From Thinopyrum elongatum (taxonomy: Eukaryota; Streptophyta; Magnoliopsida; Poales; Poaceae), in NCBI GenBank assembly GCA_011799875.1, contig CM022303.1, positions 189,335,700 to 189,399,699 on the forward strand: a stretch of 64,000 nucleotides of DNA. Reading direction: 5' to 3'. The notes under the pieces were generated by a model, which saw only the letters and a program-made list of their open reading frames with translations, made no database searches and was not told the DNA's origin. Below, in pieces: positions 30,848-44,043 of the stretch; within the stretch, counting starts at the first letter, position 1; each line of letters opens with the position of its first letter. A program made the position numbers and the translations under genes.

Positions 30848-32576
30848 TGTTGGGGAACGTAGTATTTCAAAAATTTCCTACGATCACGCAAGATCTATCT
30901 AGGAGAAGCATAGCAACAAGCGGGGAGAGTGTGTCTACGTACCCTCGTAGACTGAAAGCGGAAGCGTTTAGTAACGCGGTTGATGTAGTCGAACGTCTTC
31001 GTGATCCAACCGATAAAGTACCGAACGCACGGCACCTCCGCGATCTGCACACGTTCAGCTCGGTGACGTCCCTCGTACTCTTGATCCAGCTGAGGCCAAG
31101 GGAGAGTTTCGTCAGCACGACGGCGTGGTGACGGTGATGATGAAGTTACCGACGCAGGGCTTCGCCTAAGCACTACGACAATATGACCGAGGTGGAAATC
31201 TGTGGGGGGGGGGCACCGCACACGGTTAAACAATCAACTTGTGTGTCTATGGGGTGCCCCCTCCCCCGTATATAAAGGAGTGGAGGAGGGGGCCGGCCAG
31301 CCTCATGGGGCGCGCCCAAAAGGGGGGGAATCCTACTCCTACTAGGAGTAGGTTCCCCCCTTTCCTAGTCCAACAGGAGGGGAAGGAAGGAAGAGGGAGG
31401 AAGAAAGGGGGGCCGGCCCCCTCTCCCAATTCGGATTGGGCTTGGGGGGGGGGGGGGGGCACGCGCCCCCACCTGGCCGTCTCCTCCTCTCTTCCACTAA
31501 GGCCCATGAAGGCCCATTAACCCCCTGGGGGGTTCCGATAACCCCCCGGTACTCCGGAAAATGCCCGAACCTATCCGAAACCTTTTCGGTGTCCAAACAT
31601 AACCTTCCAATATATCAATCTTTATGTCTCGACCATTTCGAGACTCCTCGTCATGTCCGTGATCACATCCGGGACTCCGAACTCCCTTCGGTACATCAAA
31701 ACATATAAACTCATAATACCGATCGTCATCGAACGTTAAGCGTGCGGACCCTACGGGTTCGAGAACTATGTAGACATGACCGAGACACATCTCCGGTCAA
31801 TAACCAATAGCGGAACCTGGATGCTCATATTGGCTCCTACATATTCTACGAAGATCTTTATCGGTCAAACCGCATAACAACATACGTTGTTCCCTTTGTC
31901 ATCGGTATGTTACTTGCCCGAGATTCGATCGTCGGTATCATCATACCTAGTTCAATCTTGTTACCGGCAAGTCTCTTTACTCGTTCCGTAATGCATCATC
32001 CCGTAACTAAATCATTAGTCACATTGCTTGCAAGGCTTCATATGATGTGCATTACCGAGAGGGCCCAGAGATACCTCTCCGACAATCGGAGTGACAAATC
32101 CTAATCTCGATCTATGCCAACTCAATAAACACCATCGGAGACACCTGTAGAGCATCTTTATAATCACCCAGTTACGTTGTGACGTTTGATAGCACACAAG
32201 GTGTTCCTCCGGTATTTGGGAGTTGCATAATCTCATAGTCAGAGGAACATGTATAAGTCATGAAGAAAGCAATAGCAACAAACTAAACGAATATCGTGCT
32301 AAGCTAACGGATGGGTCATGTCAATCACATCATTCTCTAATGATGTGATCCCATTCATCAAATGACAACTCATGTCCATGGCTAGGAAACTCAACCATCT
32401 TTGATTAACGAGCTAGTCAAGTAGAGGCATACTAGTGACACTCTGTTTGTCTATGTATTCACACATGTATTAAGTTTCCGGTTAATACAATTCTCGCTTG
32501 AATAATAAACATTTATCATGATATAGGGAAATATAAATAACAACTTTATTATTGCCTCTAGGGCATATTTCCTTCA
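30848..32576 (-). repeat. 3' LTR of nested Copia element
   Basis: In element sense it starts TGAAGGAAATATGCCC and ends CCCCAACA. A TATA-like CTTTATATACGG (minus strand) lies at 31267-31277. Lies 95 bp from, and inverted to, the outer element's 5' LTR. Confidence 0.9.
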
Positions 32577-32592
32577 GTCTCCCACTTGCACT
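32577..32592 (-). other. Polypurine tract of nested Copia element
   Basis: The minus strand reads GCAAGTGGGAGAC directly before the 3' LTR. The outer element has the same AGTGGGAGAC at 54021-54030 before its 3' LTR. Confidence 0.75.
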
Positions 32593-32609
32593 AGAGTCAA
32601 TAATCTAGA

Positions 32610-35600
32610 TTACACAGTAATGATTCTAACACCCATGGAGTCTTGGTGCTGATCATGTTTTGCTCGTGAGAGAGGCTTAGTCAACGGGTCTGCAACATTC
32701 AGATCCGTATGTATTTTGCAAATCTCTATGTCTCCCTCCTTGACTTGATCGCGGATGGAATTGAAGCGTCTCTTGATGTGCTTGGTTCTCTTGTGAAATC
32801 TGGATTCCTTTGCCAAGGCAATTGCACCAGTATTGTCACAAAAGATTTTCATTGGACCCGATGCACTAGGTATGACACCTAGATCGGATATGAACTCCTT
32901 CATCCAGACTCCTTCATTCGCTGCTTCCGAAGCAGCTATGTACTCCGCTTCACACGTAGATCCCGCCACGACGCTTTGCTTAGAACTGCACCAACTGACA
33001 GCTCCACCATTCAATATAAATACGTATCCGGTTTGTGACTTAGAGTCATCCGGATCAGTGTCAAAACTTGCATCGACGTAACCACATACGACGAGCTCTT
33101 TGTCACCTCCATAAACGAGAAACATATCCTTAGTCCTTTTCAGGTATTTCAGGAGGTTCTTGACCGCTGTCCAGTGATCCACTCCTGGATTACTTTGGTA
33201 CCTCCCTGCTAAACTTATAGCAAGGCACACATCAGGTCTGGTACACAGCATTACATACATGATAGAACCTATGGCGGAGGCATAGGGAATGACTTTTATT
33301 TTCTCTCTATCTTCTGCAGTGGTCGGGCATTGAGTCTTACTCAACTTCACACCTTGCAACACAGGCAAGAACCCTTTCTTTGCTTGATCCATTTTGAACT
33401 TCTTCAAAACTTTATCAAGGTATGTGCTTTGTGAAAGTCCAATTAAGCGTCTTGATCTATCTCTATAGATCTTGATGCCCAATATATAAGCAGCTTCACC
33501 GAGGTCTTTCATTTAAAAACTTATATTCAAGTATCCTTTTATGCTATCCAGAAATTCTATATCATTTCCAATCAACAATATGTCATCCACATATAATATT
33601 AGAAATGCTACAGAGCTCCCACTCACTTTCTTGTAAATACAGGCTTCTCCAAAAGTCTGTATAAAACCATATGCTTTGATCACACTATCAAAACGTTTAT
33701 TCTAACTCTGAGATGCTTGCACCAGTCCATAAATGGATCGCTGGAGCTTGCACACTTTGTTAGCATCCTTTGGATCGATGAAACCTTCGGGTTGCATCAT
33801 ATACAACTCTTCTTCCAGAAATCCATTCAGGAATGCAGTTTTTACATCCATTTGCCAAATTTCATAATCATAAAATGCGGCAATTGCTAACATGATTCGG
33901 ACGGACTTAAGCATCGCTACGGGTGAGAAGGTCTCATCGTAGTCAACTCCTTGAACTTGTCGAAAACCTTTTGCAACAAGTCGAGCTTTGTAGACAGTAA
34001 CATTACCGTCAGCGTCAGTCTTCTTCTTGAAGATCCATTTATTCTCTATGGCTTGCCGATCATCGGGCAAGTCAACCAAAGTCCACACTTTGTTCTCATA
34101 CATGGATCACATCTCAGATTTCATGGCCTCAAGCCATTTCGCGGAATCTGGGCTCATCATCGCTTCCTCATAGTTCGTAGGTTCGTCATGGTCAAGTAAC
34201 ATGACCTCCAGAACAGGATTACCGTACCACTCTGGTGTGGATCTTACTCTGGTTGACCTACGAAGTTCGGTAGTAACTTGATCTGAAGTTACATGATCAT
34301 CATCATTAGCTTCTTCACTAATTAGTGTAGGAGTCACAGGAACTGATTTCTGTGATGAACTACTTTCCAATAAGGGAGCAGGTACAGTTACCTCATCAAG
34401 TTCTACTTTCCTCCCACTCACTTCTTTCGAGAGAAACTCCTTCTCTAGAAAGGATCCATTCTTAGCAATGAATGTATTGCCTTCGGATCTGTGATAGAAG
34501 GTGTACCCAATAGTCTCCTTTGGGTATCCTATGAAGACACATTTTTCAGATTTGGGTTTGAGCTTATCAGGTTGAAGCTTTTTCACATAAGCATCGCAGC
34601 CCCAAACTTTAAGAAACGACAACTTGGGTTTCTTGCCAAACCACAGTTCATAAGGTGTCATCTCAACGGATTTAGATGGTGCCCTATTTAACGTGAATGC
34701 AGCAGTCTCTAAAGCATAACCCCAAAAAGATAGAGGTAAATCAGTAAGAGACATCATAGATCGCACCATATCTAATAAAGTGCGGTTATGACGTTCGGAC
34801 ACACCATTACGCTGTGGTGTTCCGGGTGGCGTGAGTTGCGAAACTATTCCGCATTGTTTCAAATGAATACCAAACTCGTAACTCAAATATTCTCCTCCAC
34901 GATCGGATCGCAGAAACTTTATTTTCTTGTTACGATGATTTTCCACTTCACTCTGAAATTCTTTGAACTTTTCAAATGTTTCAGACTTATGTTTCATCAA
35001 GTAGATATACCCATATCTGCTCAAATCATCTATGAAGGTCAGAAAATAACGATACCCGCCGCGAGCCTCAATATTCATCGGACCGCATACATCGGTATGT
35101 ATTATTTCCAATAAATCTGTTGCTCGCTCCATTGTTCCGGAGAACGGAGTTTTAGTCATCTTGCCCATGAGGCATGGTTCGCAAGTACCAAGTGATTCAT
35201 AATCAAGTGATTCCAAAAGTCCATCAGTATGGAGTTTCTTCATGCGCTTTACACCAATATGACCCAAACGGCAGTGCCACAAATAAGTTGCACTATCATT
35301 ATCAACTCTGCATCTTTTGGTTTCAATATTATGAATATGTGTATCACTACTATCGAGATTCAACAAAAATAGACCACTCTTCAAGGGTGCATGACCATAA
35401 AAGATATTACTCATATAAATAGAACAACCATTATTCTCAGATTTAAATGAATAACTGTCTCGCATCAAACAAGATCCAGATATAATGTTCATGCTTAACG
35501 CTGGCACCAAATAACAATTATTCAGGTCTAAAACTAATCCCGAAGGTAGATGTAGAGGTAGCGTGCCGACGGCGATCACATCGACTTTGGAACCATTTCC

Positions 35601-35729
35601 CACACGCATCGTCACCTCGTCCTTAGCCAATCTTCGCTTAATCTGTAGTCCCTGTTTCGAGTTGCAAATATTAGCAACAGAACCAGTATCAAATACCCAG
35701 GCACTACTGCGAGCATTAGTAAGGTACAC
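32610..35729 (-). pseudogene. Copia pol of nested element (protease, integrase, RT, RNase H)
   Basis: Minus-strand order: protease VFDTGSVANIC, integrase zinc-finger LWHCRLGHIG, integrase core with HTDVCGP and SDRGGEY, C-terminal FIGYPKE, then RT start KNWIFKKK-like, DETFSPVAML, QMDVKTAFLNG, LYVDDILLIGND, and RNase H CDNTGAIALA and HIKRRFN. Three nonsense codons break the frame: at about 34104 (after KSEM), about 33700 (after ASQS) and about 33513 (before MKDLGEA). The spacing otherwise matches a complete Copia pol. Confidence 0.9.
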
Positions 35730-35762
35730 ATCAATAACATGTATATCACATATACCTTTGTT

Positions 35763-36593
35763 TCACTTTGCCATCCTTCTTATCCGCCAAATACTTGGGG
35801 CAGTTCGCTTCCAGTGACCAGTCCCTTTGCAGTAGAAGCACTCAGTATTAGGCTTAGGTCCAGACTTGGGCTTCTTCACTTGAGCAGCAACTTGCTTGCC
35901 GTTCTTCTTGAAGTTCCCCTTCTTCCCTTTACCCTTTTTCTTGAAACTGGTGGTCTTGTTGACCATCAACACTTGATGCTCCTTTTTGATTTCTACCTCC
36001 GCAGCCTTTAGCATTGCGAAGAGCTCGGGAATTGTCTTATCCATCCCTTGCATATTATAGTTCATCACGAAGCTCTTGTAGCTTGGTGGCAGTGATTGAA
36101 GAACTCTGTCAATGACACTATCAACCGGAAGATTAACTCCCAGCTGAGTCAAGTGATTATGATACCCAGACATTTTGAGTATATGCTCACTGACAGAACT
36201 ATTCTCCTTAATTTTGCAGCTATAGAACTTATTGGAGACTTCATATCTCTCAATCCGGGCATTTGCTTGAAATATTAACTTCAACTCCTGGAACATCTCA
36301 TATGCTCCATGACGTTCAAAACGTCGTTGAAGTCCCGGTTCTAAGCCGTAAAGCATGGCACACTGAACTATCGAGTAGTCATCAGCTTTGCTCTGCCAGA
36401 CGTTCTTAACATCATCAGTAGCGTCTGCAGCAGGCCTAGAACCTAGCGGTGCTTCCAGGACATAATTCTTCTGTGCAGCAATGAGGATAATCCTCAAGTT
36501 ATGGACCCAGTCCGTGTAGTTGCTACCATCATCTTTCAACTTAGCTTTCTCTAGGAACGCATTAAAATTCAAAGGAACGGTAGCACGGGCCAT
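35763..36593 (-). pseudogene. Copia gag of nested element
   Basis: Starts MARATVPLNFNAFLEKAK, includes SNYTDWVHNLRIILIAAQKN and a Lys-rich tail before the zinc knuckle CFYCKGTGHWKR. A single-base deletion at about 35805 shifts the frame just after the knuckle, where the relative in the outer element reads KRNCPKYLADKKDG. Without the shift gag would continue into protease, as is normal for Copia. Confidence 0.88.
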
Positions 36594-37840
36594 TGATCTA
36601 CAACAACATAGACATGCAAAATACTATCAGGTACTAAGTTCATGATAAATTAAAGTTCAATTAATCAAATTACTTAAGAACACCCACTTAGATAGACATC
36701 CCTCTAATCATCTAAGTGATCACGTGATCCAAATCAACTAAACCATGTCCGATCATCATGTGAGATGGAGTAGTTTTCAATGGTGAACATCACTATGTTG
36801 ATCATATCTACTATATGATTCACGTTTGACCTTTCGGTCTCAGTGTTCCGAGGCCATATCTGCATATGCTAGGCTCGTCAAGTTTAACCCGAGTATTCTG
36901 CGTGTGCAAAACTGGCTTGCACCCGTTGTATGTGAACGTAGAGCTTATCACACCCGATCATCACGTGGTGTCTCGGCACGACGAACTGTAGCAACGGTGC
37001 ATACTCAGGGAGAACACTTGTACCTTGAAATTTAGTGAGAGATCATCTTATAATGCTACCGCCGTACTAAGCAAAATAAGATGCATAATAGGATTAACAT
37101 CACATGCAATTCAATATGTGACATGATATGGCCATCATCATCTTGTGCTCTTGATCTCCATCATCGAAGCACCGTCATGATCTTCATTGTCACCGGCGCC
37201 CCAGCTTGATCTCCATCGTCACCGGCGCCGCAGCATGATCTCCATCGTAGCATCGTTGTCGTCTCGCCAACTTATTGCCTCTATGACTATCGCTACCGCT
37301 TAGTGATAAAGTAAAGCAATTACATGGCGATTGCATTGCATACAATAAAGCGACAACCATATGGCTCCTGCCGGTTGCCGATAACTCTATTACAAAACAT
37401 GACCATCTCATACAATAAATATATCACATCATGTCTTGACCATATCACATCACAGCAAGCCCTGCAAAAACAAGTTAGACGTCCTCTACTTTGTTGTTGC
37501 AAGTTTTACGTGGCTGCTACGGGCTGAGCAAGAACCGTTCTTACCTACGCATCAAAACCACAACGATTTTTCATCAAGTGTGCTGTTTTAACCTTCAACA
37601 AGGACCGGGCGTAGTCACACTCGATTCAACTAAAGTTGGAGAAACTGACACCCGCTAGACACCTGTGTGCGAAGCACGTCGGTAGAACCAGTCTCGCGTA
37701 AGCGTACGCGTAATGTCGGTCTGAGCCGCTTCATCCAACAATACCACTGAATCAAAGTATGACATGCTGGTAAGCAGTATGACTATTATCGCCCACAACT
37801 CTTTGTGTTCTACTCGTGCATATAACATCTACGCATAGAC
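36594..37840 (-). other. 5' untranslated leader of nested Copia element
   Basis: Non-coding leader between primer-binding site and gag. Short frames here are not genes. Confidence 0.7.
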
Positions 37841-37855
37841 CTGTCTCTGATACCA
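37841..37855 (-). other. Primer-binding site of nested Copia element
   Basis: The minus strand reads TGGTATCAGAGACAG one base after the LTR end, a good match to the 3' end of initiator tRNA-Met. Confidence 0.85.
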
Positions 37856-37856
37856 C

Positions 37857-39579
37857 TGTTGGGGAACGTAGTATTTCAAAAATTTCCTACGATCACGCAC
37901 GATCTATCTAGGAGAAGCATAGCAACAGCGGGAAGAGTGTGTCTACGTACCCTCGTAGACCGAAAGCGGAAGCGTTTAGTAACGCGGTTGATGTAGTCGA
38001 ACGTCTTCGTGATCCAACCGATCAAGTACCGAACGCACAACACCTCCGCGATCTACGCACGTTCAGCTCGGTGACGTCCCTCGTACTCTTGATCCAGCTG
38101 AGGCTGAGGGAGAGTTTCGTAAGCACGACGGCGTGGTGACGGTGATGATGAAGTTACCGACGCAGGGCTTTGCCTAAGCACTACGACAATATGACCGAGG
38201 TGGAAATCTGTGGAGGGGGGCACCGCACATGGTTAAACAATCAACTTGTGTGTCTATGGGGTGCCCCCCTCCCCCGTATATAAAGGAGTGGAGGAGGGGG
38301 CCGGCCGGCCTCATGGGGCATGCCCAAAAGGGGGGGAATCCTACTCCTACTAGGAGTAGGTTCCCCCCTTTCCTTGCTCAACAAGGAGGGGAAGGAAGGA
38401 GGAAGAGGGGAGAAGGAAAGGGGGGCTGGCCCCCTTCCCAATTCGGATTGGGCTTGGGGGGGCGCGCGCCCCCACCTGGCCGCCTCCTCCTCTCTTCCAC
38501 TAAGGCCCATGAAGGCCCATTAACCCCCTGGGGGGTTCCGATAACCCCCCGGTACTCCGAAAAATGCCCGAACCTATCCGAAACCTTTCCGGTGTCCAAA
38601 CATAACCTTCCAATATATCAATCTTTATGTCTCGACCATTTCGAGACTCCTCGTCATGTTCGTGATCATATCCGGGACTCTAAACTACCTTCGGTACATC
38701 AAAACATATAAAGTCATAATACCGATCGTCATCGAACGTTAAGCGTGCGGACCCTACGGGTTCGAGAACTATGTAGACATGACCGAGACACATCTCCGGT
38801 CAATAAGCAATAGCGGAACCTGGATGCTCATATTGGCTCCTACATGTTCTACGAAGATCTTTATCGGTCAAACCACATAACAACATACGTTGTTCCCTTT
38901 GTCATCGGTATGTTACTTGCCCGAGATTCGATCGTCGGTATCATCATACCTAGTTCAATCTCGTTACCGGCAAGTCTCTTTACTCGTTCCGTAATGCATC
39001 ATCCCATAACTAACTCATTAGTCACATTGCTTGCAAGGCTTCATATGATGTGCATTACCGAGAGGGCCCAGAGATACCTCTCCAACAATCGGAGTGACAA
39101 ATCCTAATCTCGATCTATGCCAACTCAATAAACACCATCGGAGACACCTGTAGAGCATCTTTATAATCACCCAGTTACGTTGTGACGTTTGATAGCACAC
39201 AAGGTGTTCCTCCGGTATTCGGGAGTTGCATAATCTCATAGTCAGAGGAACATGTATAAGTCATGAAGAAAGCAATAGCAACAAACTAAACGATCATCGT
39301 GCTAAGCTAATGGATGGGTCATGTCAATCACATCATGCTCTAATGATGTGATCCCGTTCATCAAATGACAACTCATGTCCATGGCTAGGAAACTCAACCA
39401 TCTTTGATTAACGAGCTAGTCAAGTAGAGGCATACTAGTGACACTCTGTTTGTCTATTTATACACACATGTATTAAGTTTCCGGTTAATACAATTCTAGC
39501 ATGAATAATAAACATTTATCATGATATAAGGAAATATAAATAACAACTTTATTATTGCCTCTAGGGCATATTTCCTTCA
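37857..39579 (-). repeat. 5' LTR of nested Copia element
   Basis: In element sense it starts TGAAGGAAATATGCCC (39579) and ends CCCCAACA (37857). The LTR TATA-like CTTTATATACGG is at about 38275-38286 on the minus strand. Confidence 0.9.
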
Positions 39580-40735
39580 CAATGTCTTATTTTGATTCGG
39601 CGGTATTGTGGGATGAAGCGGCCCGGACCAACCTTACATGTCCACATACATGAGACCGGTTCCACCGACTAACATGCAACTTGTTTTGCATAAGGTGGCT
39701 AGCAGGTGTCCGTTTCTCTCACTTTGAATCGAATTTGACTACGGCCGGTCCTTGTAAAAGGTTAAAATAGCAAACTTGGTAATCACCATTGTGGTTATGC
39801 GTAGGAAATAATAGTTCTTGCTAGTTGCCCGTAGCAACCACGTAAAACTTGCAAAAACAAAGTAGAGGACATCTAACTTGTTTTTGCAGGGTATGTTGTG
39901 ATGTGATATGGTCAAGACGTGATGTGATATACGATGTTGTATGAGATGATCATGTTTTGTAATATCGACAATCGGCAGGAGCCTTAGGGTTGTCTTTAAT
40001 TTATTGTATGACATGCGTGTCAATCGCTATAGCGCCATGTAATTGCTTTACTTTATAGCTAAACATTAGCAATAGTCGTAGAAGCAATAGTTGGCGTGAC
40101 GACCCCGACGCAAAGATGGAGATCAAGGTGTTGCGCTGGTGACAATGGAGATCATGCCGTTGCTTTGGAGATGGAGATCAAAAGCACAAGATGATGATGG
40201 CCATATCACATCACATATTTTGATTGCATGTGATGTTTATCCTTTATGCATCTTATTTTGCTTAGAACAACGGTAGCACTATAAGATGATCCCTTCACTT
40301 AATTTCAATATAAAAGTGTTCTCCCCGAGTATGCACCATTGCTAAAGTTCGTCGTTTCGAAGCACCACGTGATAATCGGGTGTGATAGACTCTACGTTCA
40401 CATACAATGGGTGTAAGCCAGTTTTGCACACGCAGAATACTTGGGTTAAACTTGACGAGCCTAGCATGTACAGACATGGTATCGGAACACTGGAGACCGA
40501 AAGGTTGAACATGAGTCATATAGTAGATATGATCAACATGGAGATGTTCACCATTGATGACTACCCCATATCACGTGATGATCGGACATGGGTTAGTTGA
40601 TTTGGATCATGTATCACTTAGACAACTTGAGGGATGTTGATTTAAGTGGGAGTTCATTAGTAATTTGATTAATTGAACTTAAATTTATCATGAACTTAGT
40701 CTTAATAGTTTTTTGCATATCTATGTTGTAGATCA
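39580..40735 (+). other. 5' leader of outer Copia element, continued
   Basis: Continues the leader interrupted at 30847. CAATG is the duplicated target. The leader matches in content the leader of the nested element (for example TTGATTCGGCGGTATTG), in opposite orientation. Confidence 0.75.
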
Positions 40736-41560
40736 ATGGCCCATGCTACCATTCCCTTGAATTTTAATGCGTTCCTAGAGAAAGCTAAGTTGAAAGATGA
40801 TGGTAGCAACTACACGGAATGGGTCTGTAACTTGAGGATTATCCTCATTGCTGCACAGAAGAATTATGTCCTTGATGCACCGCTAGGTGACAGACCACTG
40901 CAGAAGCTAATGCAGACGTTATGAATGTCGAGCAAGCTCGATCTGATGACTACTCGATAGTTCAGTGTGCCATGCTTTACGGCTTGGAACCGGGACTTCA
41001 AAAGCGTTTTGAACGCCACCGAGAATATGAGATGTTCCAAGAGATGAAATTGATATTTCAAGCAAATGCCCGGGTTGAGAGATATGAAGTCTCCAACAAG
41101 TTCTTTAGCTGTAAGTTGGTGGAGAACAGTTCTGTCAGTGAACACATACTCAGAATGTCTGGGTACCACAACCACTTGACTCAGTTGGGAATTGATCTTC
41201 CAGCTGAGAGTTCTTCAATCACTGCCACCAAGCTATAAAGGCTTTGTGATGAACTATAATGTGCAAGGGATGGAGAAAACAATTCCCGAGCTCTTCGTGA
41301 TGCTTAAGGCCGCGGAGGTAGAAATCAAGAAAGAGCATCAAGTGTTGATGGTTAACAAGACCACCAGTTTTAAGAAAAAGGGAAAGGGAAAGAAAGGGAA
41401 CTTCAAGAAGAATGGCAAGCAAGTTGCCGCTCCTATGAAGAAGCCTAAAGCTGGACCCAAGCCTGAAACTGAGTGCTTCTACTACAAAGGAAATGGTCAT
41501 TGGAAGCGGAACTGCCCCAAATATTTGGCGGATAAGAAGGATGGCAAAGTGAACAAAGGT
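40736..41560 (+). pseudogene. Copia gag of outer element
   Basis: Starts MAHATIPLNFNAFLEKAK. A frame shift at about 40900-40920 (after APLGDRP) and a loss of about 15-20 bp near 41205-41215 (before VLQSLPPSY) break the gag. The knuckle CFYYKGNGHWKRNCP keeps the second part but has Tyr for one Cys. It runs into protease at about 41600 without a stop. Confidence 0.85.
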
Positions 41561-41599
41561 ATATTTGATATACATGTTATCGATGTGTTCCTTACTAAT

Positions 41600-44038
41600 G
41601 CTCGTAGCAGCGCCTGGGTATTTGATACTGGTTCGGTTGCTCATATTTGTAACTCGAAACAGGAGCTGCGAAATAAACAAAGATTGGCTAAGGACGAGGT
41701 GACGATGCGCGTCGGAAATGGTTCCAAGGTTGATGTGATCACCGTCGGCACGCTACCTCTACATCTACCTTCGGGATTAGTTTTAGACCTCAATAATTGT
41801 TATTTGGTGCCAGCGTTGAGCATGAACATTATATATGGATCTTGTTTATTGCGAAACGGTTATTCATTTAAGTCAGAGAATAATGGTTGTTCTATTTATA
41901 TGAGTAATATATTTTATGGTCATGCACCTTTAATGAATGGTCTATTCTTATTGAATCTTGATCGTATAGTGATACACATATTCATAATATTGATGCCAAA
42001 AGATGCAAAGTTGATAATGATAGTGCAACATACTTGTGGCACTGCCGTTTATGTCATATTGGTGTAAAGCGCATGAAGAAACTCCATGTGGATGGACTTT
42101 TGGAATCACTTGATTATGAATCATTTGATACTTGCGAACCATGCCTCATGGGTAAGATGACTAAAACTCCGTTCTCTGGAACAATGGAGCAAGCTAATGA
42201 CTTATTGGAAATAATACATACTGATGTATGCGGTCCGATGAGTGTTGAGGCACGCGGCGGGTATCGTTATTTTCTGACCTTCACAGATGATTTGAGTAGG
42301 TATGGGTATATCTACTTGATGAAACACAAGTCTGAAACATTTGAAAAGCTCAAAGACTTTCAGAGTGAAGTGGAGAATCATCGTAACAAGAAAATAAAAT
42401 TTCTACGATCTGATCGCGGAGGTGAATATTTGAGTTACGAGTTTGGCCTTCATTTAAAACAATATGGAATTGTTTCACAACTCACGCCACCTGGAACACC
42501 ACAGCGTAATGGTGTGTCCGAACGTCGTAACCGTACTTTATTTAGATATGGTGCGTTCTATGATGTCTATTACCGATTTGCCTTTATCGTTTTGGGGTTA
42601 TGCAATAGAGACAACCGCATTCACGTTAAATAGGGCACCGTCTAAATCCGTTGAGATGACACCGTATGAACTATGGTTTGGCAAGAAACCTAAGCTGTCA
42701 TTTCTTAAAGTTTGGGGATGTGACGCTTATAGCAAAAGGCTTCAGCCTGATAAGCTCGAACCCAAATCAGAGAAGTGCGTCTTCATAGGATACCCTAAGG
42801 AAACTATTGGGTACACCTTCTACCACAGATCCGATGGCAAGATCTTTGTTGCTAAAAATGGGTCATTTCTAGAGAAGGAGTTTCTCTCGAAAGAAGTGAG
42901 TGGGAGGAAAGTAGAACTTGATGAGGTAATTGTACCTTCTCTCGAATTGGAAAGTAGCACATCAGAGAAAACCGTTCCCGTGATGCCTACACCAACTAGA
43001 TAGGAAGCTAATGATGATGATCATGAAACTTCGGATCAAGCTACTACTGAATCTTGTAGGTTGATCAGAACATGTTCCGCACCAGAGTGATATGGTAATC
43101 CTGTCCTGGAAGTCATGTTGTTAGACAACAGCAAACCTACAAACTATGAAGAAGCTACGATGAGCCCAGATTCTGATAAATGGCTTGAGGCCATGAAATC
43201 TGAGATAGGATCCATATATGAGAACAAAGTGTCGACTTTGGTGGACTTGTTCGATGATCGGCAGACCATTGAAAAATAAATGGATCTTCAAGAGGAAGAC
43301 AGATGTTGATGGTAATATCACTGTCTATAAAGCTTGACTTGTCGTGAAAGGTTTTCGACAAGTTCAAGGGGTTGACTACGATGAGACTTTCTCACCCGTA
43401 GGATGCTTAAGTCTGTTCGAATCATGTTAGCAATTGCCACATTTTATGACTATGAAATCTGGCAAATGGACGTCAAAACTGCATTCCATAACGGGTTTCT
43501 TAAAGAAGAGTTGTATATGATGCAACCAGAAGGTTTTGTCGATCCTAAAGGTGCTAACAAAGTATGCAAGCTCCAGCGATCTATCTATGGACTGGCGCAA
43601 GCATCTCGGAGTTGGAATATATGCTTTGATGAGGTGATCAAAGCATATGGTTTTATACAGACTTATGGTGAAGCCTGTATTTACAAGAAAAGTGAGTGGG
43701 AGCTCTGTAGCATTTCTGATATTATATATGGATGACATATTGCTGATTGGAAATGATATAGAATTTTTGGATAGCACAAAAGGATACTTGAATAAGAATT
43801 TTTCAATGAAACACCTCGGTGAAGCTACTTACGTATTGGGCATCAAAATCTATAGAGATAGATCAAGACGCTTAATAGGACTTTCAAAAAGCACATACCT
43901 TGACAAAGTTTTGAAGGAGTTCAAAATGGATCAGTCAAAGAAAGGGTTCTTGTCTGTATTGCAAGGTGTGAAGTTGAGTAAGACTCAAAGCCCGACCTCA
44001 GCAGAAGATCGAGAGAGAATGAAAATGAGTCCCTATGT
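41600..44038 (+). pseudogene. Copia protease, integrase and RT of outer element
   Basis: Protease VFDTGSVAHIC, integrase LWHCRL-type knuckle near 42034, HTDVCGP and SDRGGEY near 42220 and 42410, linker FIGYPKE near 42785, RT QMDVKTAFHNG near 43470 and YMDDILLIGND near 43730. Frameshifts occur near 41960, 42540, 43250-43400 and 43690, and several stops are present. The frame stops at 44038 where the Gypsy element interrupts the RNase H region; it resumes at 53572. Confidence 0.85.
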
Positions 44039-44043
44039 CTCAG

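Larger units (their letters stand above)
30848..39579 (-). mobile_element. Full-length Copia LTR retrotransposon, nested, Angela/WIS/BARE-like
   Basis: LTRs at 30848-32576 (1729 bp, 3' LTR) and 37857-39579 (1723 bp, 5' LTR) bound 5.3 kb of gag-pol on the minus strand. Flanking CAACG and CAATG form a 5-bp target duplication with one mismatch. It sits in the 5' untranslated region of the outer, related Copia element. The coding region has one frameshift and about three nonsense codons, described under gag and pol. LTRs differ by only a few per cent by eye. Confidence 0.92.
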
